DNA of 64,000 bases from Diaphorobacter sp. HDW4A (GTDB taxonomy: Bacteria > Pseudomonadota > Gammaproteobacteria > Burkholderiales > Burkholderiaceae_C), in NCBI RefSeq assembly GCF_011305995.1, contig NZ_CP049910.1:6413427-6477426 (forward strand), read 5' to 3'. Both the position numbers and the translations under genes were made by a program. Shown here piece after piece: positions 8,621-16,386 of this stretch. The notes under the pieces are model-generated. The model saw only the letters and a program-made list of their open reading frames with translations, was not told the DNA's origin and did not search any database. Position 1 is the first letter of the stretch. The number at the start of each line of letters is the position of its first letter.

Positions 8621-9991
8621 ATGAATATGTACCTGATGCAGGAATACCTCACCGAACCGGCTGCGCAGCCGCTGTTCGGAGACGCGCAGTGGTTCGCCGC
8701 GCTGCTCGCATTTGAAAGCGCGCTGGCCGAGTCGCAGGCGGAATGCGGCCTGATCCCCGAAACCGCCGCACGTGACATCGTCCGTGCATGCGAAGCGGTC
8801 GTCCCGCTGGACCATGCGATCTTCGTCACCCAGGCGCGGCAAAGCGGGGCGCTGGGCGTGGCGCTGGTCGCGCCGCTCAAGCGATGGCTATCCCACAATG
8901 CGCCCGAGGCGCTGTCCTGGTTGCACTGGGGCACGACCACGCAGGATGCGGTCGACACAGCACACGCCATGCTCACGCGCGATGCGCTTGGGGCGTTGTT
9001 GGCTGAAATTGATGCGCTGTGTGAGCCACTGCAGGCCATGGCCCGGCAACATGCCGCAACGCCGATGCTCGCACGCAGCCTGATGCAGCCCGCGCAAGTC
9101 ACGAGCTTCGGCTTCAAATGCGCGCAAACGCTGGCCTCGTTGCGGCGCTCTCAGGCGCAGTTGCGTGAACTCTCTTCCTCTGCGCTGTGCGTGCAATTGG
9201 GTGGAGCCGTGGGCAACCGCGCAAGCCTTGGTGATGCCGGTGTTGCAGTGGAATCGGCCATGGCAAGGCGCTTGCATCTGCACGCCGCAGGCTATGCCTG
9301 GCATACCCAGCGTGATGGCTGGATGCGTCTCGGCATGGAGGTCGCAGTGTGCAGCGGCACGCTCGCCAAGCTGGCCAAGGATTGGGCGCTGATGTCGCAA
9401 TGCGAAGTCGGTGAAATCAGCGAGGCATCGCGCGGCAGCACCTCGAGCGCCATGCCGCACAAGCGCAATCCTGTGCACTGCATGCAGGCCATCGCGCAGA
9501 CCCAGCCCGTGCCGCACATCGCATCCCTGCTGCTGTCGTGCATGCCCCAGGCACACGAGCGCGCGCTCGGCGAGTGGCAGGCGGAGGTAGCACATTGGGC
9601 ATCGCTGTGGCAGCACACGCTGGCGGCCTGCCGCTCGCTGGGGCTGGCCGCGAAGGGGTTGCAGGTGCATGTCGGGCGCATGCAGGCGAACGTCGATGTG
9701 CTGCAGCAGTTGGTGTTCTCCGAGGGATTTGTGCATGTGCTCAGCCCTTGCATCGGCGAAGTGCAGGCCGCCGCGCTGGTGGCAGGAATGTCCGAACAGG
9801 CACTGGCGCAGAGCACGCCCTTGGGCGCGCTGTTGCTGCAGTGGATGGAGGCGGCGCCGAGCATCGAGGCAGCGCAGAAGCCGCCGCTGCGCGATGCGCT
9901 GCAGCAGGCAGCAGATTTGAACGTCGCAGTTCGATCGTCTGCGCGCGCATGCCATGAATTGCTGAAAGAATGCGCGCATTGCAATGACTGA
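8621..9991 (+). CDS. pcaB: 3-carboxy-cis,cis-muconate cycloisomerase
   Basis: A 456-residue enzyme of the fumarase/aspartase superfamily. It converts 3-carboxy-cis,cis-muconate to 4-carboxymuconolactone in protocatechuate degradation. The superfamily signature GSTSSAMPHKRNP is near residue 271, and the early HWGTTTQD loop (about 105) is also typical. The pcaB assignment over other superfamily members rests on overall similarity and on the neighbouring carboxymuconolactone decarboxylase. A second in-frame ATG at 8627 has slightly better Shine-Dalgarno spacing. It is cotranscribed with the Bug receptor and pcaC. The length is normal and no disruption is seen. Confidence 0.88.
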   Translation: MNMYLMQEYLTEPAAQPLFGDAQWFAALLAFESALAESQAECGLIPETAARDIVRACEAVVPLDHAIFVTQARQSGALGVALVAPLKRWLSHNAPEALSWLHWGTTTQDAVDTAHAMLTRDALGALLAEIDALCEPLQAMARQHAATPMLARSLMQPAQVTSFGFKCAQTLASLRRSQAQLRELSSSALCVQLGGAVGNRASLGDAGVAVESAMARRLHLHAAGYAWHTQRDGWMRLGMEVAVCSGTLAKLAKDWALMSQCEVGEISEASRGSTSSAMPHKRNPVHCMQAIAQTQPVPHIASLLLSCMPQAHERALGEWQAEVAHWASLWQHTLAACRSLGLAAKGLQVHVGRMQANVDVLQQLVFSEGFVHVLSPCIGEVQAAALVAGMSEQALAQSTPLGALLLQWMEAAPSIEAAQKPPLRDALQQAADLNVAVRSSARACHELLKECAHCND

Positions 9992-10011
9992 TTTCGAGAA
10001 GGATGGCCCTG

Positions 10012-10449
10012 ATGACCTTGTCTGATGACTCTGTGAAACGCGGCCTCGCCAATCGCCGCCAGGTGCTGGGCGATGCGTGGGTCGACCGCTCGGTGAGCAG
10101 CGCCAACACTCTCAACGTCGACTTCCAGCGCATGATCACTTCCTACGCGTGGGACCACATCTGGAGTCGTCCGGGCCTGGACCGCCGCACGCGTCGCGTC
10201 ATGGTGCTGGCGATCACGGCGTCCATGGGGCGATGGGAAGAGTTTGAGCTGCACGTGCGCACAGGCCTCTCGGCCCCGCCGGATCAGCCTGAGTCCGCGC
10301 CGCTCGATCTAGACACGCTCAAGGAGGTGCTGCTGCAGATCGCCGTCTACGCCGGTGTTCCGGCGGGCAACACCGGCATGGCCGTCGTGATCAAAGTGGC
10401 AAAGGAGCTGGGACTGGAGCTGGCTCCGGCGGACTTTCACCACCCGTAG
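10012..10449 (+). CDS. pcaC: 4-carboxymuconolactone decarboxylase
   Basis: A 145-residue member of the CMD/AhpD-like family that decarboxylates 4-carboxymuconolactone to the beta-ketoadipate enol-lactone. The DAWVDRS segment near residue 18, the RTRRVMVLAITASMG stretch (about 56-70) and ELHVRTG (about 77) match PcaC. The ATG at 10012 lies 9 nt after GAGAAGG; the ATG at 10003 directly abuts that site and would have no spacer. It is the last gene of the Bug-pcaB-pcaC unit. The next pathway enzyme (pcaD) and the ring-cleaving pcaGH are not in the window, so they must be elsewhere in the genome. Confidence 0.87.
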   Translation: MTLSDDSVKRGLANRRQVLGDAWVDRSVSSANTLNVDFQRMITSYAWDHIWSRPGLDRRTRRVMVLAITASMGRWEEFELHVRTGLSAPPDQPESAPLDLDTLKEVLLQIAVYAGVPAGNTGMAVVIKVAKELGLELAPADFHHP

Positions 10450-10726
10450 GCGTGAGGCGGTCCGGGCTCCGGTTTCCCCCCCATTCAGCGCGCCGGTCGA
10501 TGCGGCTGCTACCCTGCTGGTCGACCACGCGACGATGACCCTTGCGGCCAAGGCGGCATTCAGGTAGCACGCACGGCGGCGCTGCCCGTGAAGCGCCACG
10601 AGGCGCGCCACGCATTGACCATCGAACGCTTAAACAGTGGGGTGGGATGTGCGCCCGACTTGAAAGGCATCCATCCAGACGTGAAACAAGTCACTCGGGG
10701 GGGGGCCACTGAAAGACGGCGTGGAT

Positions 10727-11077
10727 TCATTGCGGTGAATTCGCTCCCACACCTCGCGTAGGCGCAGGCAAACGCGGGCTCGAGCCGGCAGGCTGATCCG
10801 TCAACGGAGCCTCCCGCGACTCGCGGTATTTGATCGTGATCCCGCTGTTGTCCTGCTTGGGCTCGTCATCATCGAGCATGGCATCGGCTGCCTTGCCCAC
10901 GCCCTTGCCGACGATGCGCACGGTGCCGATGGCGGCGTCCGCCGCGAGGCCCACCACAGATCCGGCGACGCTGACCACGGTGCAGCCCGACAGGGACAGC
11001 AGCAGCGCAGGTGCGCCGATGAGAAGCCACAAAAAAGCCCCAGGGCTTTTGCGGCGAAGGGGCTGGTGATGGTTCAT
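10727..11077 (-). CDS. small lipoprotein (NF038104-like)
   Basis: A 116-residue predicted lipoprotein. A basic N-terminus is followed by a hydrophobic segment and a lipobox LSGC (Cys about 32). The mature N-terminus is a Gly/Ala/Val-rich stretch (TVVSVAGSVVGLAADAAIGT), a pattern I associate with the NF038104 lipoprotein family. The C-terminal half is charged, then Pro-rich. Function is unknown. It lies 18 nt downstream of metG on the same strand, and its first 15 codons contain a terminator-like hairpin (11031-11050). This suggests that readthrough from metG is attenuated here. Confidence 0.72.
   Translation of the reverse strand: MNHHQPLRRKSPGAFLWLLIGAPALLLSLSGCTVVSVAGSVVGLAADAAIGTVRIVGKGVGKAADAMLDDDEPKQDNSGITIKYRESREAPLTDQPAGSSPRLPAPTRGVGANSPQ
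11031..11050 (-). terminator. intrinsic terminator-like hairpin inside the 5' end of the lipoprotein gene
   Basis: Read on the minus strand, AAAAGCCC and GGGCTTTT form a stem with a tight loop, followed directly by two further T (six T in all). It is 46-65 nt beyond the metG stop. It therefore looks like the metG terminator, yet it is within codons 10-16 of the lipoprotein frame. Confidence 0.6.
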
Positions 11078-11095
11078 GAGATGAACGTGTCCGGG

Positions 11096-13165
11096 TCAGT
11101 GAATGCGCATGCCCGGTGTTGCGCCGGGGAAGGGCTCAAGCACGTAGATGCCGGGGTGTGCCTTCTCGTCGGCATGGCTGGCGGCGAGCACCATGCCTTC
11201 GCTCACGCCAAACTTCATCTTGCGCGGCGCGAGGTTGGCCACCATCACGGTGAGCTTGCCTTGCAGCTGCTCTGGCTTGTACATGCTGCTCACGCCGCTG
11301 AACACATTGCGAGTGCGGCCTTCGCCCACGTCGAGCGTCAGTTGCAGCAGCTTGGTCGAGCCTTCGACGGCCTTGCATTCGACGATCTTGGCGATGCGCA
11401 GATCGACCTTGGCGAAATCATCGATGGTGATCGTGGGGGCGATCTCTTCGCCACCGGGCAGTACGGCTTCGACCACGGGGGCGGCAGGTGCTTCGAACAG
11501 TGCTTCGAGCTGCTTGGGATCCACGCGCGTCATCAGGTGCTTGTACTCGCCGATCTGGTGGTCCTTGCCGAGCGGCTTGTCGATGTCGGCAAAGTCCTCG
11601 GGCGGCATGATGAGGAAGTTTGCGACCTCGGCGGCCACCTGCGGCAGGATGGGCTTGAGGTAGACGGTCAGGATGCGGAAGGCTTCGATGCAGGTCGTGC
11701 AGACGTCCTGCAGGCGGGCTTCCATGCCTTCCTTCTTGGCCAGCTCCCATGGCTTGTTGGCGTCCACGTAGCTGTTCACGCGGTCGCACAGCAGCATGAT
11801 TTCGCGCACCACGCGGGCGGTGTCGCGGGCCTCGTAGGCCGCGATGATCGGGCCTTGCTGCTCGCGCAGTTGGGCGATCAGCGCCTGGCCGTCTTCGCTC
11901 ATCTCGCCGAGCTTGCCTTCGAAACGCTTGACGAGGAAACCCGCCGCGCGCGAGGCGATGTTCACGTACTTGCCGATCAGATCGGCGTTCACGCGGGCCA
12001 TGAAGTCTTCGGGATTGAAGTCGATGTCTTCGTTCTTTCCGTTGAGCTTGGCGCCCAGGTAGTAGCGCAGCCATTCGGGGTTCATGCCGAGGCTCAGGTA
12101 CTTGAGCGGATCGAGGCCCGTACCGCGGCTCTTGCTCATCTTCTCGCCGTTGTTCACGGTCATGAAGCCGTGCACGCAGATCTTGGTCGGCGTCTTGCGG
12201 CCGCTGAACTTCAGCATCGCGGGCCAGAACAGCGTGTGGAAGGTGATGATGTCCTTGCCGATGAAGTGGTACTGCTCGAGCGCTGGATCGGCCATGTAGG
12301 CCTCGTAGTTCTCGCCGCGCTTGTTGAGCAGCTCCTTGAGCGACGCGAGATAGCCCACAGGTGCGTCGAGCCACACATAGAAATACTTGCCCGGTGCGTC
12401 GGGAATCTCGATGCCGAAGTAAGGCGCATCGCGGCTGATGTCCCAGTCGTCCAGACCTTCGCTGGTCGTGCCATCGGGATTGGTGCGTACGCCGAACCAT
12501 TCCTTGATCTTGTTGGCCACCTCGGGCTGTACATGCACGCCGTCCTGCGTCCATTCGGTGAGGAATTCCACAGCGCGCGGATCCGACAGCTTGAAGAAGA
12601 AATGCTCCGATGTCTTGAGCACCGGCTTCGCACCCGAGAGCGCGGAGTAGGGGTTGATCAGGTCGGTGGGCGAGTAGACGGAGCTGCACACCTCGCAGTT
12701 GTCGCCATATTGGTCCTTGGCGTGGCAGCGGGGGCACTCGCCCTTGATGAAACGGTCGGGCAGGAACATGTTCTTCTCAGGGTCGAAGAACTGCTCGATC
12801 ACGCGCGTCTCGATGAACCCGGCCTTCTTCAGGTCGAGGTAGATCTGCTTGGACAGCTCGTGGTTCTCGGCGCTGTCGGTGTTGCTCCAGTTGTCGAAGG
12901 CGATGTGAAAGCCATCGAGGTACTGCTTGCGTCCGGAGGCAATGTCGGCCACGAACTGCTGCGGCGTCTTGCCCGCCTTTTCGGCTGCGATCATGATCGG
13001 CGCACCATGCGCGTCATCCGCGCCGACGAAGTTCACCAGATTGCCCTGCATTCGTTGCGCACGCACCCACGTGTCGGCCTGGATGTACTCCATGATGTGG
13101 CCGATATGGAAGTTGCCGTTGGCATACGGCAGTGCGGTGGTGGCGAAAATCTTGCGTGCAGTCAT
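11096..13165 (-). CDS. metG: methionyl-tRNA synthetase with C-terminal tRNA-binding domain
   Basis: A 689-residue class I synthetase that charges tRNA(Met). HIGH is at residues 20-23, the zinc knuckle (CPRC ... CEVC) is near 142-158, and KMSKS is near 341-345. A C-terminal EMAP/Trbp111-like tRNA-binding domain (about 580-689) contains [15 protein letters not shown]. This is the long E. coli-type MetG. The start at 13165 gives the canonical [17 protein letters not shown]; the upstream frame extension to 13288 has no support. It is followed by a terminator-like hairpin and a lipoprotein gene, and preceded by a patatin gene on the same strand. Confidence 0.96.
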   Translation of the reverse strand: MTARKIFATTALPYANGNFHIGHIMEYIQADTWVRAQRMQGNLVNFVGADDAHGAPIMIAAEKAGKTPQQFVADIASGRKQYLDGFHIAFDNWSNTDSAENHELSKQIYLDLKKAGFIETRVIEQFFDPEKNMFLPDRFIKGECPRCHAKDQYGDNCEVCSSVYSPTDLINPYSALSGAKPVLKTSEHFFFKLSDPRAVEFLTEWTQDGVHVQPEVANKIKEWFGVRTNPDGTTSEGLDDWDISRDAPYFGIEIPDAPGKYFYVWLDAPVGYLASLKELLNKRGENYEAYMADPALEQYHFIGKDIITFHTLFWPAMLKFSGRKTPTKICVHGFMTVNNGEKMSKSRGTGLDPLKYLSLGMNPEWLRYYLGAKLNGKNEDIDFNPEDFMARVNADLIGKYVNIASRAAGFLVKRFEGKLGEMSEDGQALIAQLREQQGPIIAAYEARDTARVVREIMLLCDRVNSYVDANKPWELAKKEGMEARLQDVCTTCIEAFRILTVYLKPILPQVAAEVANFLIMPPEDFADIDKPLGKDHQIGEYKHLMTRVDPKQLEALFEAPAAPVVEAVLPGGEEIAPTITIDDFAKVDLRIAKIVECKAVEGSTKLLQLTLDVGEGRTRNVFSGVSSMYKPEQLQGKLTVMVANLAPRKMKFGVSEGMVLAASHADEKAHPGIYVLEPFPGATPGMRIH

Positions 13166-13245
13166 CGGTTCAAACTTTCGATGAGCCGGCGAAATGCAGG
13201 CTCGGACGGAACCCGACATTGTAAGTGGTGCCGCCCAAGGCGTCT

Positions 13246-14469
13246 TCAATGGGCCGGCTGAGGCAGTGTCCATCCGAAGAACGCACAAATTTCCGCGCGT
13301 TTTGCTGCTACGTCAGCGCGTCCGAGTGCCATGAGTTCGCCTGTGAAACCGGGCTCAAACAGAAGGTAGCTTGCGAGGGCAGCACCGCCTGCGCCGGGTT
13401 GACCTGGCGTGGGTTCCTTCACGCCGACAGCGCCCAGCAGTGTGCGAATGGTGATGGGAAGGTCGCAGATATGGCGTGCGGCGATTTCATCGATGCGTTG
13501 GCTGGGCGAGAGCACGAGCAGGTTCAGGGGGCGCAGGGGGCTGCGGGCTCGGGCTTCGGCAGGGATGAGTGAGAGGGTCTGGTTGATGCGTTCGGCGCGT
13601 TCGACGTCGACCGAGAGGGCGTCGAGAAAAATGCTGGACAGCGCATGTCCACCGATCTGGGCGAGCGAGGGGTAGCTCGGTTCTGCGCCCGGTGGCAGTT
13701 GGGTTTCGGGCTCTTTCATGCGGCCTGCGCCAACGACGAGGATGCGTTCTGCACCCAGATGGATGGCGGGTGCGATCGGAGCGGTCTGGCGCATGGAGCC
13801 GTCGCCGAGGTAGTGGGGCTGACCGTCCACGGTAACCGGGCGGGCCGGGAAGATGAATGGAATCGCCGAGGAGGCGAGCAGGTGGCTGATGGTGATGTCA
13901 GTGCGCACGGCCTTGCGTTGCGAGCGCACCCAAGGCGCGCGGGCGTCGCGTGACTGGTAGAAGGTGATGTGTTCGCCGGTGGTGTAGCTCGACCCGGTGA
14001 CGGCCAGGGCGCTTAAGTGGCCGTCACGGATCAGCTCGGGGATGCGGTCGAGGTGCACCAATTGCTTGAGCAGTTCGGCCAGCGGCTGGTTGTTGAGCAG
14101 CGCATGCGGGCGCACCTTGCGCCAGCGCGCCACGGTCCAGCCAAGCGAGAGCAGCGTGAGCCAGTGCGCGCCGCTGCGGATCACGCTCAACGAGTCGGCG
14201 CGGTAGACCTGCTCTGCGTGAAAGTGCCGCCATATGCTGGCGACATGGCGCACCGCGTCGTCGAAATGGTCGGTCGCGCTGGCCAGGGCCGCCGCGTTGA
14301 TGGCCCCGGCCGAGGTGCCGCAGAAGATCTGGAACGGGCTGTTCTGGCGCGGCAGACCGCAGGCGATGCGCAGGTCGGCAATCGCCTCGAGCACGCCCAC
14401 CTGGTAGGCCGCGCGCGCGCCGCCGCCCGAAAGTACCAGTCCGGTGAGAGGCGAGTGCGCTGTTTGCAT
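13246..14469 (-). CDS. patatin-like phospholipase
   Basis: A 407-residue serine acyl hydrolase. The glycine-rich oxyanion loop [15 protein letters not shown] is near residues 11-25, the nucleophile elbow GTSAG is near 51-55, and the dyad Asp lies in YLGDGSMRQ (about 217-225). Members hydrolyse phospholipids or other acyl esters; the substrate is unknown. No signal peptide is evident, so it is probably cytosolic or peripheral. The C-terminal region (about 290-400) is less conserved. It lies 80 nt upstream of metG and 24 nt downstream of an Mrr-like membrane protein gene, so a short operon is possible. Confidence 0.9.
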   Translation of the reverse strand: MQTAHSPLTGLVLSGGGARAAYQVGVLEAIADLRIACGLPRQNSPFQIFCGTSAGAINAAALASATDHFDDAVRHVASIWRHFHAEQVYRADSLSVIRSGAHWLTLLSLGWTVARWRKVRPHALLNNQPLAELLKQLVHLDRIPELIRDGHLSALAVTGSSYTTGEHITFYQSRDARAPWVRSQRKAVRTDITISHLLASSAIPFIFPARPVTVDGQPHYLGDGSMRQTAPIAPAIHLGAERILVVGAGRMKEPETQLPPGAEPSYPSLAQIGGHALSSIFLDALSVDVERAERINQTLSLIPAEARARSPLRPLNLLVLSPSQRIDEIAARHICDLPITIRTLLGAVGVKEPTPGQPGAGGAALASYLLFEPGFTGELMALGRADVAAKRAEICAFFGWTLPQPAH

Positions 14470-14493
14470 GGGTGGATAGGTGGGCGAAGGGTG

Positions 14494-15081
14494 TCAGGTG
14501 TTGCGTGGTTTTGATTTGAGCAGCATGGCGGCGAGCGCGTCGCCTTCGAGCAGCAGCAGGCCGTGCTCCGTGGCGTAGGCGCGCGCCGTGTCGCTGAGGC
14601 TGCCTTGCAGCACGACGTAGACGCCGTACTGTGCCTTGAGTCGCGTGACGGCGTCGTCCAGTTCCTTGAGCGACTCAACGCCGTGTGTCGCGGCCTTCCA
14701 GCGGCGGGCGCTGACCAAGGTGATGGTGCCGGATTTTTCAAGTCTCAGATCGACGACACGGTCGGCTATATGCTGTACGTTCTGGCCCTCGTTTTTCCAG
14801 GCGGCTTCAAGGGCTGTGGAGAATTGCTTCCACGACATGGCGGCGGCTTCGGCGCGGATGGCCTCGACCTTGGCACCGCTCGGTGCCTTGAGCTGGCGCC
14901 ACGCGGCCATGCACCCGATGATGAAGATGGGCACGGCACCCAGCGCCGCAAATGGCCAGATTTCCTTGGGCAGCAGGGCGCTGCAGGCCGCCACGATGGC
15001 GATGGCGATCACGAAACTGATCCACCACGGTGAACGCAACAGGATTGCGAACAGGGAGTTCTTGGCCATCTTCAACTTCAC
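14494..15081 (-). CDS. membrane-anchored restriction-endonuclease-like (Mrr-type) protein with altered active site
   Basis: A 195-residue protein. Two transmembrane segments (about 15-35 and 40-62) precede a cytosolic Mrr-like domain (about 80-190). The expected order is visible: an Asp in DRVVDLRLEK, then a strand and VSARRWKAATHGVESLKEL. In active Mrr-type nucleases the corresponding strand normally reads Q-x-K followed by RW, whereas here it is S-A-R. The catalytic Gln and Lys therefore look replaced, so nuclease activity is doubtful. A GTG start at 15081 is chosen because AAGAAGG lies 6 nt upstream; the ATG at 15069 is poorly spaced. It is divergent from mrp. Confidence 0.7.
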   Translation of the reverse strand: MKLKMAKNSLFAILLRSPWWISFVIAIAIVAACSALLPKEIWPFAALGAVPIFIIGCMAAWRQLKAPSGAKVEAIRAEAAAMSWKQFSTALEAAWKNEGQNVQHIADRVVDLRLEKSGTITLVSARRWKAATHGVESLKELDDAVTRLKAQYGVYVVLQGSLSDTARAYATEHGLLLLEGDALAAMLLKSKPRNT

Positions 15082-15199
15082 GGGAAACCTTCTTCTTGCG
15101 ATTTGTTCAGGGTAAATGACGGTATTTTTGTAATGCCACGTGCCTGCACGTGTGTTTCAGCTTGGATAGACTACCCGACTCTCGAGGAGTTAATGAAGT

Positions 15200-16291
15200 A
15201 TGACCATTACTGAACAGGGTCTCATGGAGGCTCTCGCCCAAGTCCGCGACCCCTATACCGGTAAGGATTATGTGAGCACGCGCGCGCTGCGCAATGTCTC
15301 GATCAGCGGCGGCGATGTCGCCTTCGACGTGGAAATCGGCTATCCCGCCAAGAGCCTGGTGTCCGAGCTGCGCCAGCAACTGGTGACGGTCGCCAAGGCG
15401 CTGCCGGGCGTGGAGAACGTCTCGGTCAACATCGTCAGCAAGATCATTGCGCATGCGGTTCAGCGCGGCGTGCAGATGCTGCCCGGTGTGAAGAACATCA
15501 TCGCGGTGGCGTCCGGCAAGGGCGGCGTGGGCAAGAGCACCACGGCCGTGAATCTGGCGCTGGCACTGGCGGCCGAGGGCGCGAATGTCGGTCTGCTCGA
15601 CGCCGATATCTATGGCCCGAGCCAGCCGCTGATGACCAGCACCTCGGGCAAGCCCGAGAGCCTGGACGGCAAGCTCATGGAGCCTAAGCGCAGCATGGGC
15701 CTGCAGATCAACTCCATCGGTTTTCTGGTGGATGAAGAGCAGGCCATGATCTGGCGCGGCCCGATGGCCAGCCAGGCGCTCGAGCAACTCATCATGCAGA
15801 CGCGCTGGCAGGATCTGGACTACTTGGTCGTCGACATGCCACCGGGCACCGGCGACATCCAGCTGACCATGTCGCAGAAGGTGCCGCTGACCGGCGCCGT
15901 GATCGTGACCACGCCCCAGGACATCGCGTTGCTCGATGCCAAGAAGGGCATCAACATGTTCCAGAAGGTCAATGTGCCGATTCTGGGACTGGTGGAAAAC
16001 ATGGCCGTGCACGTCTGCACGAACTGCGGCCATGTGGAACACATCTTCGGCGAGGATGGCGGCAAGAAGATGGCCGAGAAGATGGGCATGGACTACCTTG
16101 GCGCGTTGCCGCTGGCCATGAGCATCCGCGAGCAGGCCGACAGCGGCAAGCCCACGGTGGTGGCCGATCCGGATGGCGAAGTGGCGCAGCTCTACAAGTC
16201 CATCGCGCGCTCGGTGGCGGTGAAGATCGCGCAGCAGGCCAAGGACTTCTCGTCCAAGTTCCCGACCATCACGGTGAGCAAGAACACCTGA
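15200..16291 (+). CDS. mrp: iron-sulfur cluster carrier protein Mrp/ApbC
   Basis: A 363-residue P-loop ATPase that binds and transfers Fe-S clusters to apoproteins. An N-terminal MIP18/FeS-assembly domain (about 1-85) precedes the deviant Walker A GKGGVGKST (about 105-113), the DADIYGPSQP loop (about 134) and the Walker B/switch region VVDMPPGTGD. The cluster-binding CxxC (CTNCG) is near 272-275. It is a single gene with its own promoter region, divergent from the Mrr-like gene and upstream of a molybdenum/Fe-S oxidoreductase, a plausible client. Confidence 0.95.
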   Translation: MTITEQGLMEALAQVRDPYTGKDYVSTRALRNVSISGGDVAFDVEIGYPAKSLVSELRQQLVTVAKALPGVENVSVNIVSKIIAHAVQRGVQMLPGVKNIIAVASGKGGVGKSTTAVNLALALAAEGANVGLLDADIYGPSQPLMTSTSGKPESLDGKLMEPKRSMGLQINSIGFLVDEEQAMIWRGPMASQALEQLIMQTRWQDLDYLVVDMPPGTGDIQLTMSQKVPLTGAVIVTTPQDIALLDAKKGINMFQKVNVPILGLVENMAVHVCTNCGHVEHIFGEDGGKKMAEKMGMDYLGALPLAMSIREQADSGKPTVVADPDGEVAQLYKSIARSVAVKIAQQAKDFSSKFPTITVSKNT

Positions 16292-16386
16292 CCAACGCGT
16301 GTGGGTGAACCGCCCAGGCTGCCGCAGTGTGGTCGGGCGAGCGTGAAGCGCCGAAAGTGCAGGGCAGTGCCCAAGGAGACAGCGCC

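Noticed and set aside
10690..10710. Run of nine G as a possible phase-variation tract
   Set aside because: It lies in a gene-free stretch, not in a coding frame or between -10 and -35 elements that I could identify.
11066..13261. A 731-codon open frame antisense to metG
   Set aside because: metG has all catalytic motifs on the other strand; the antisense product lacks any domain.
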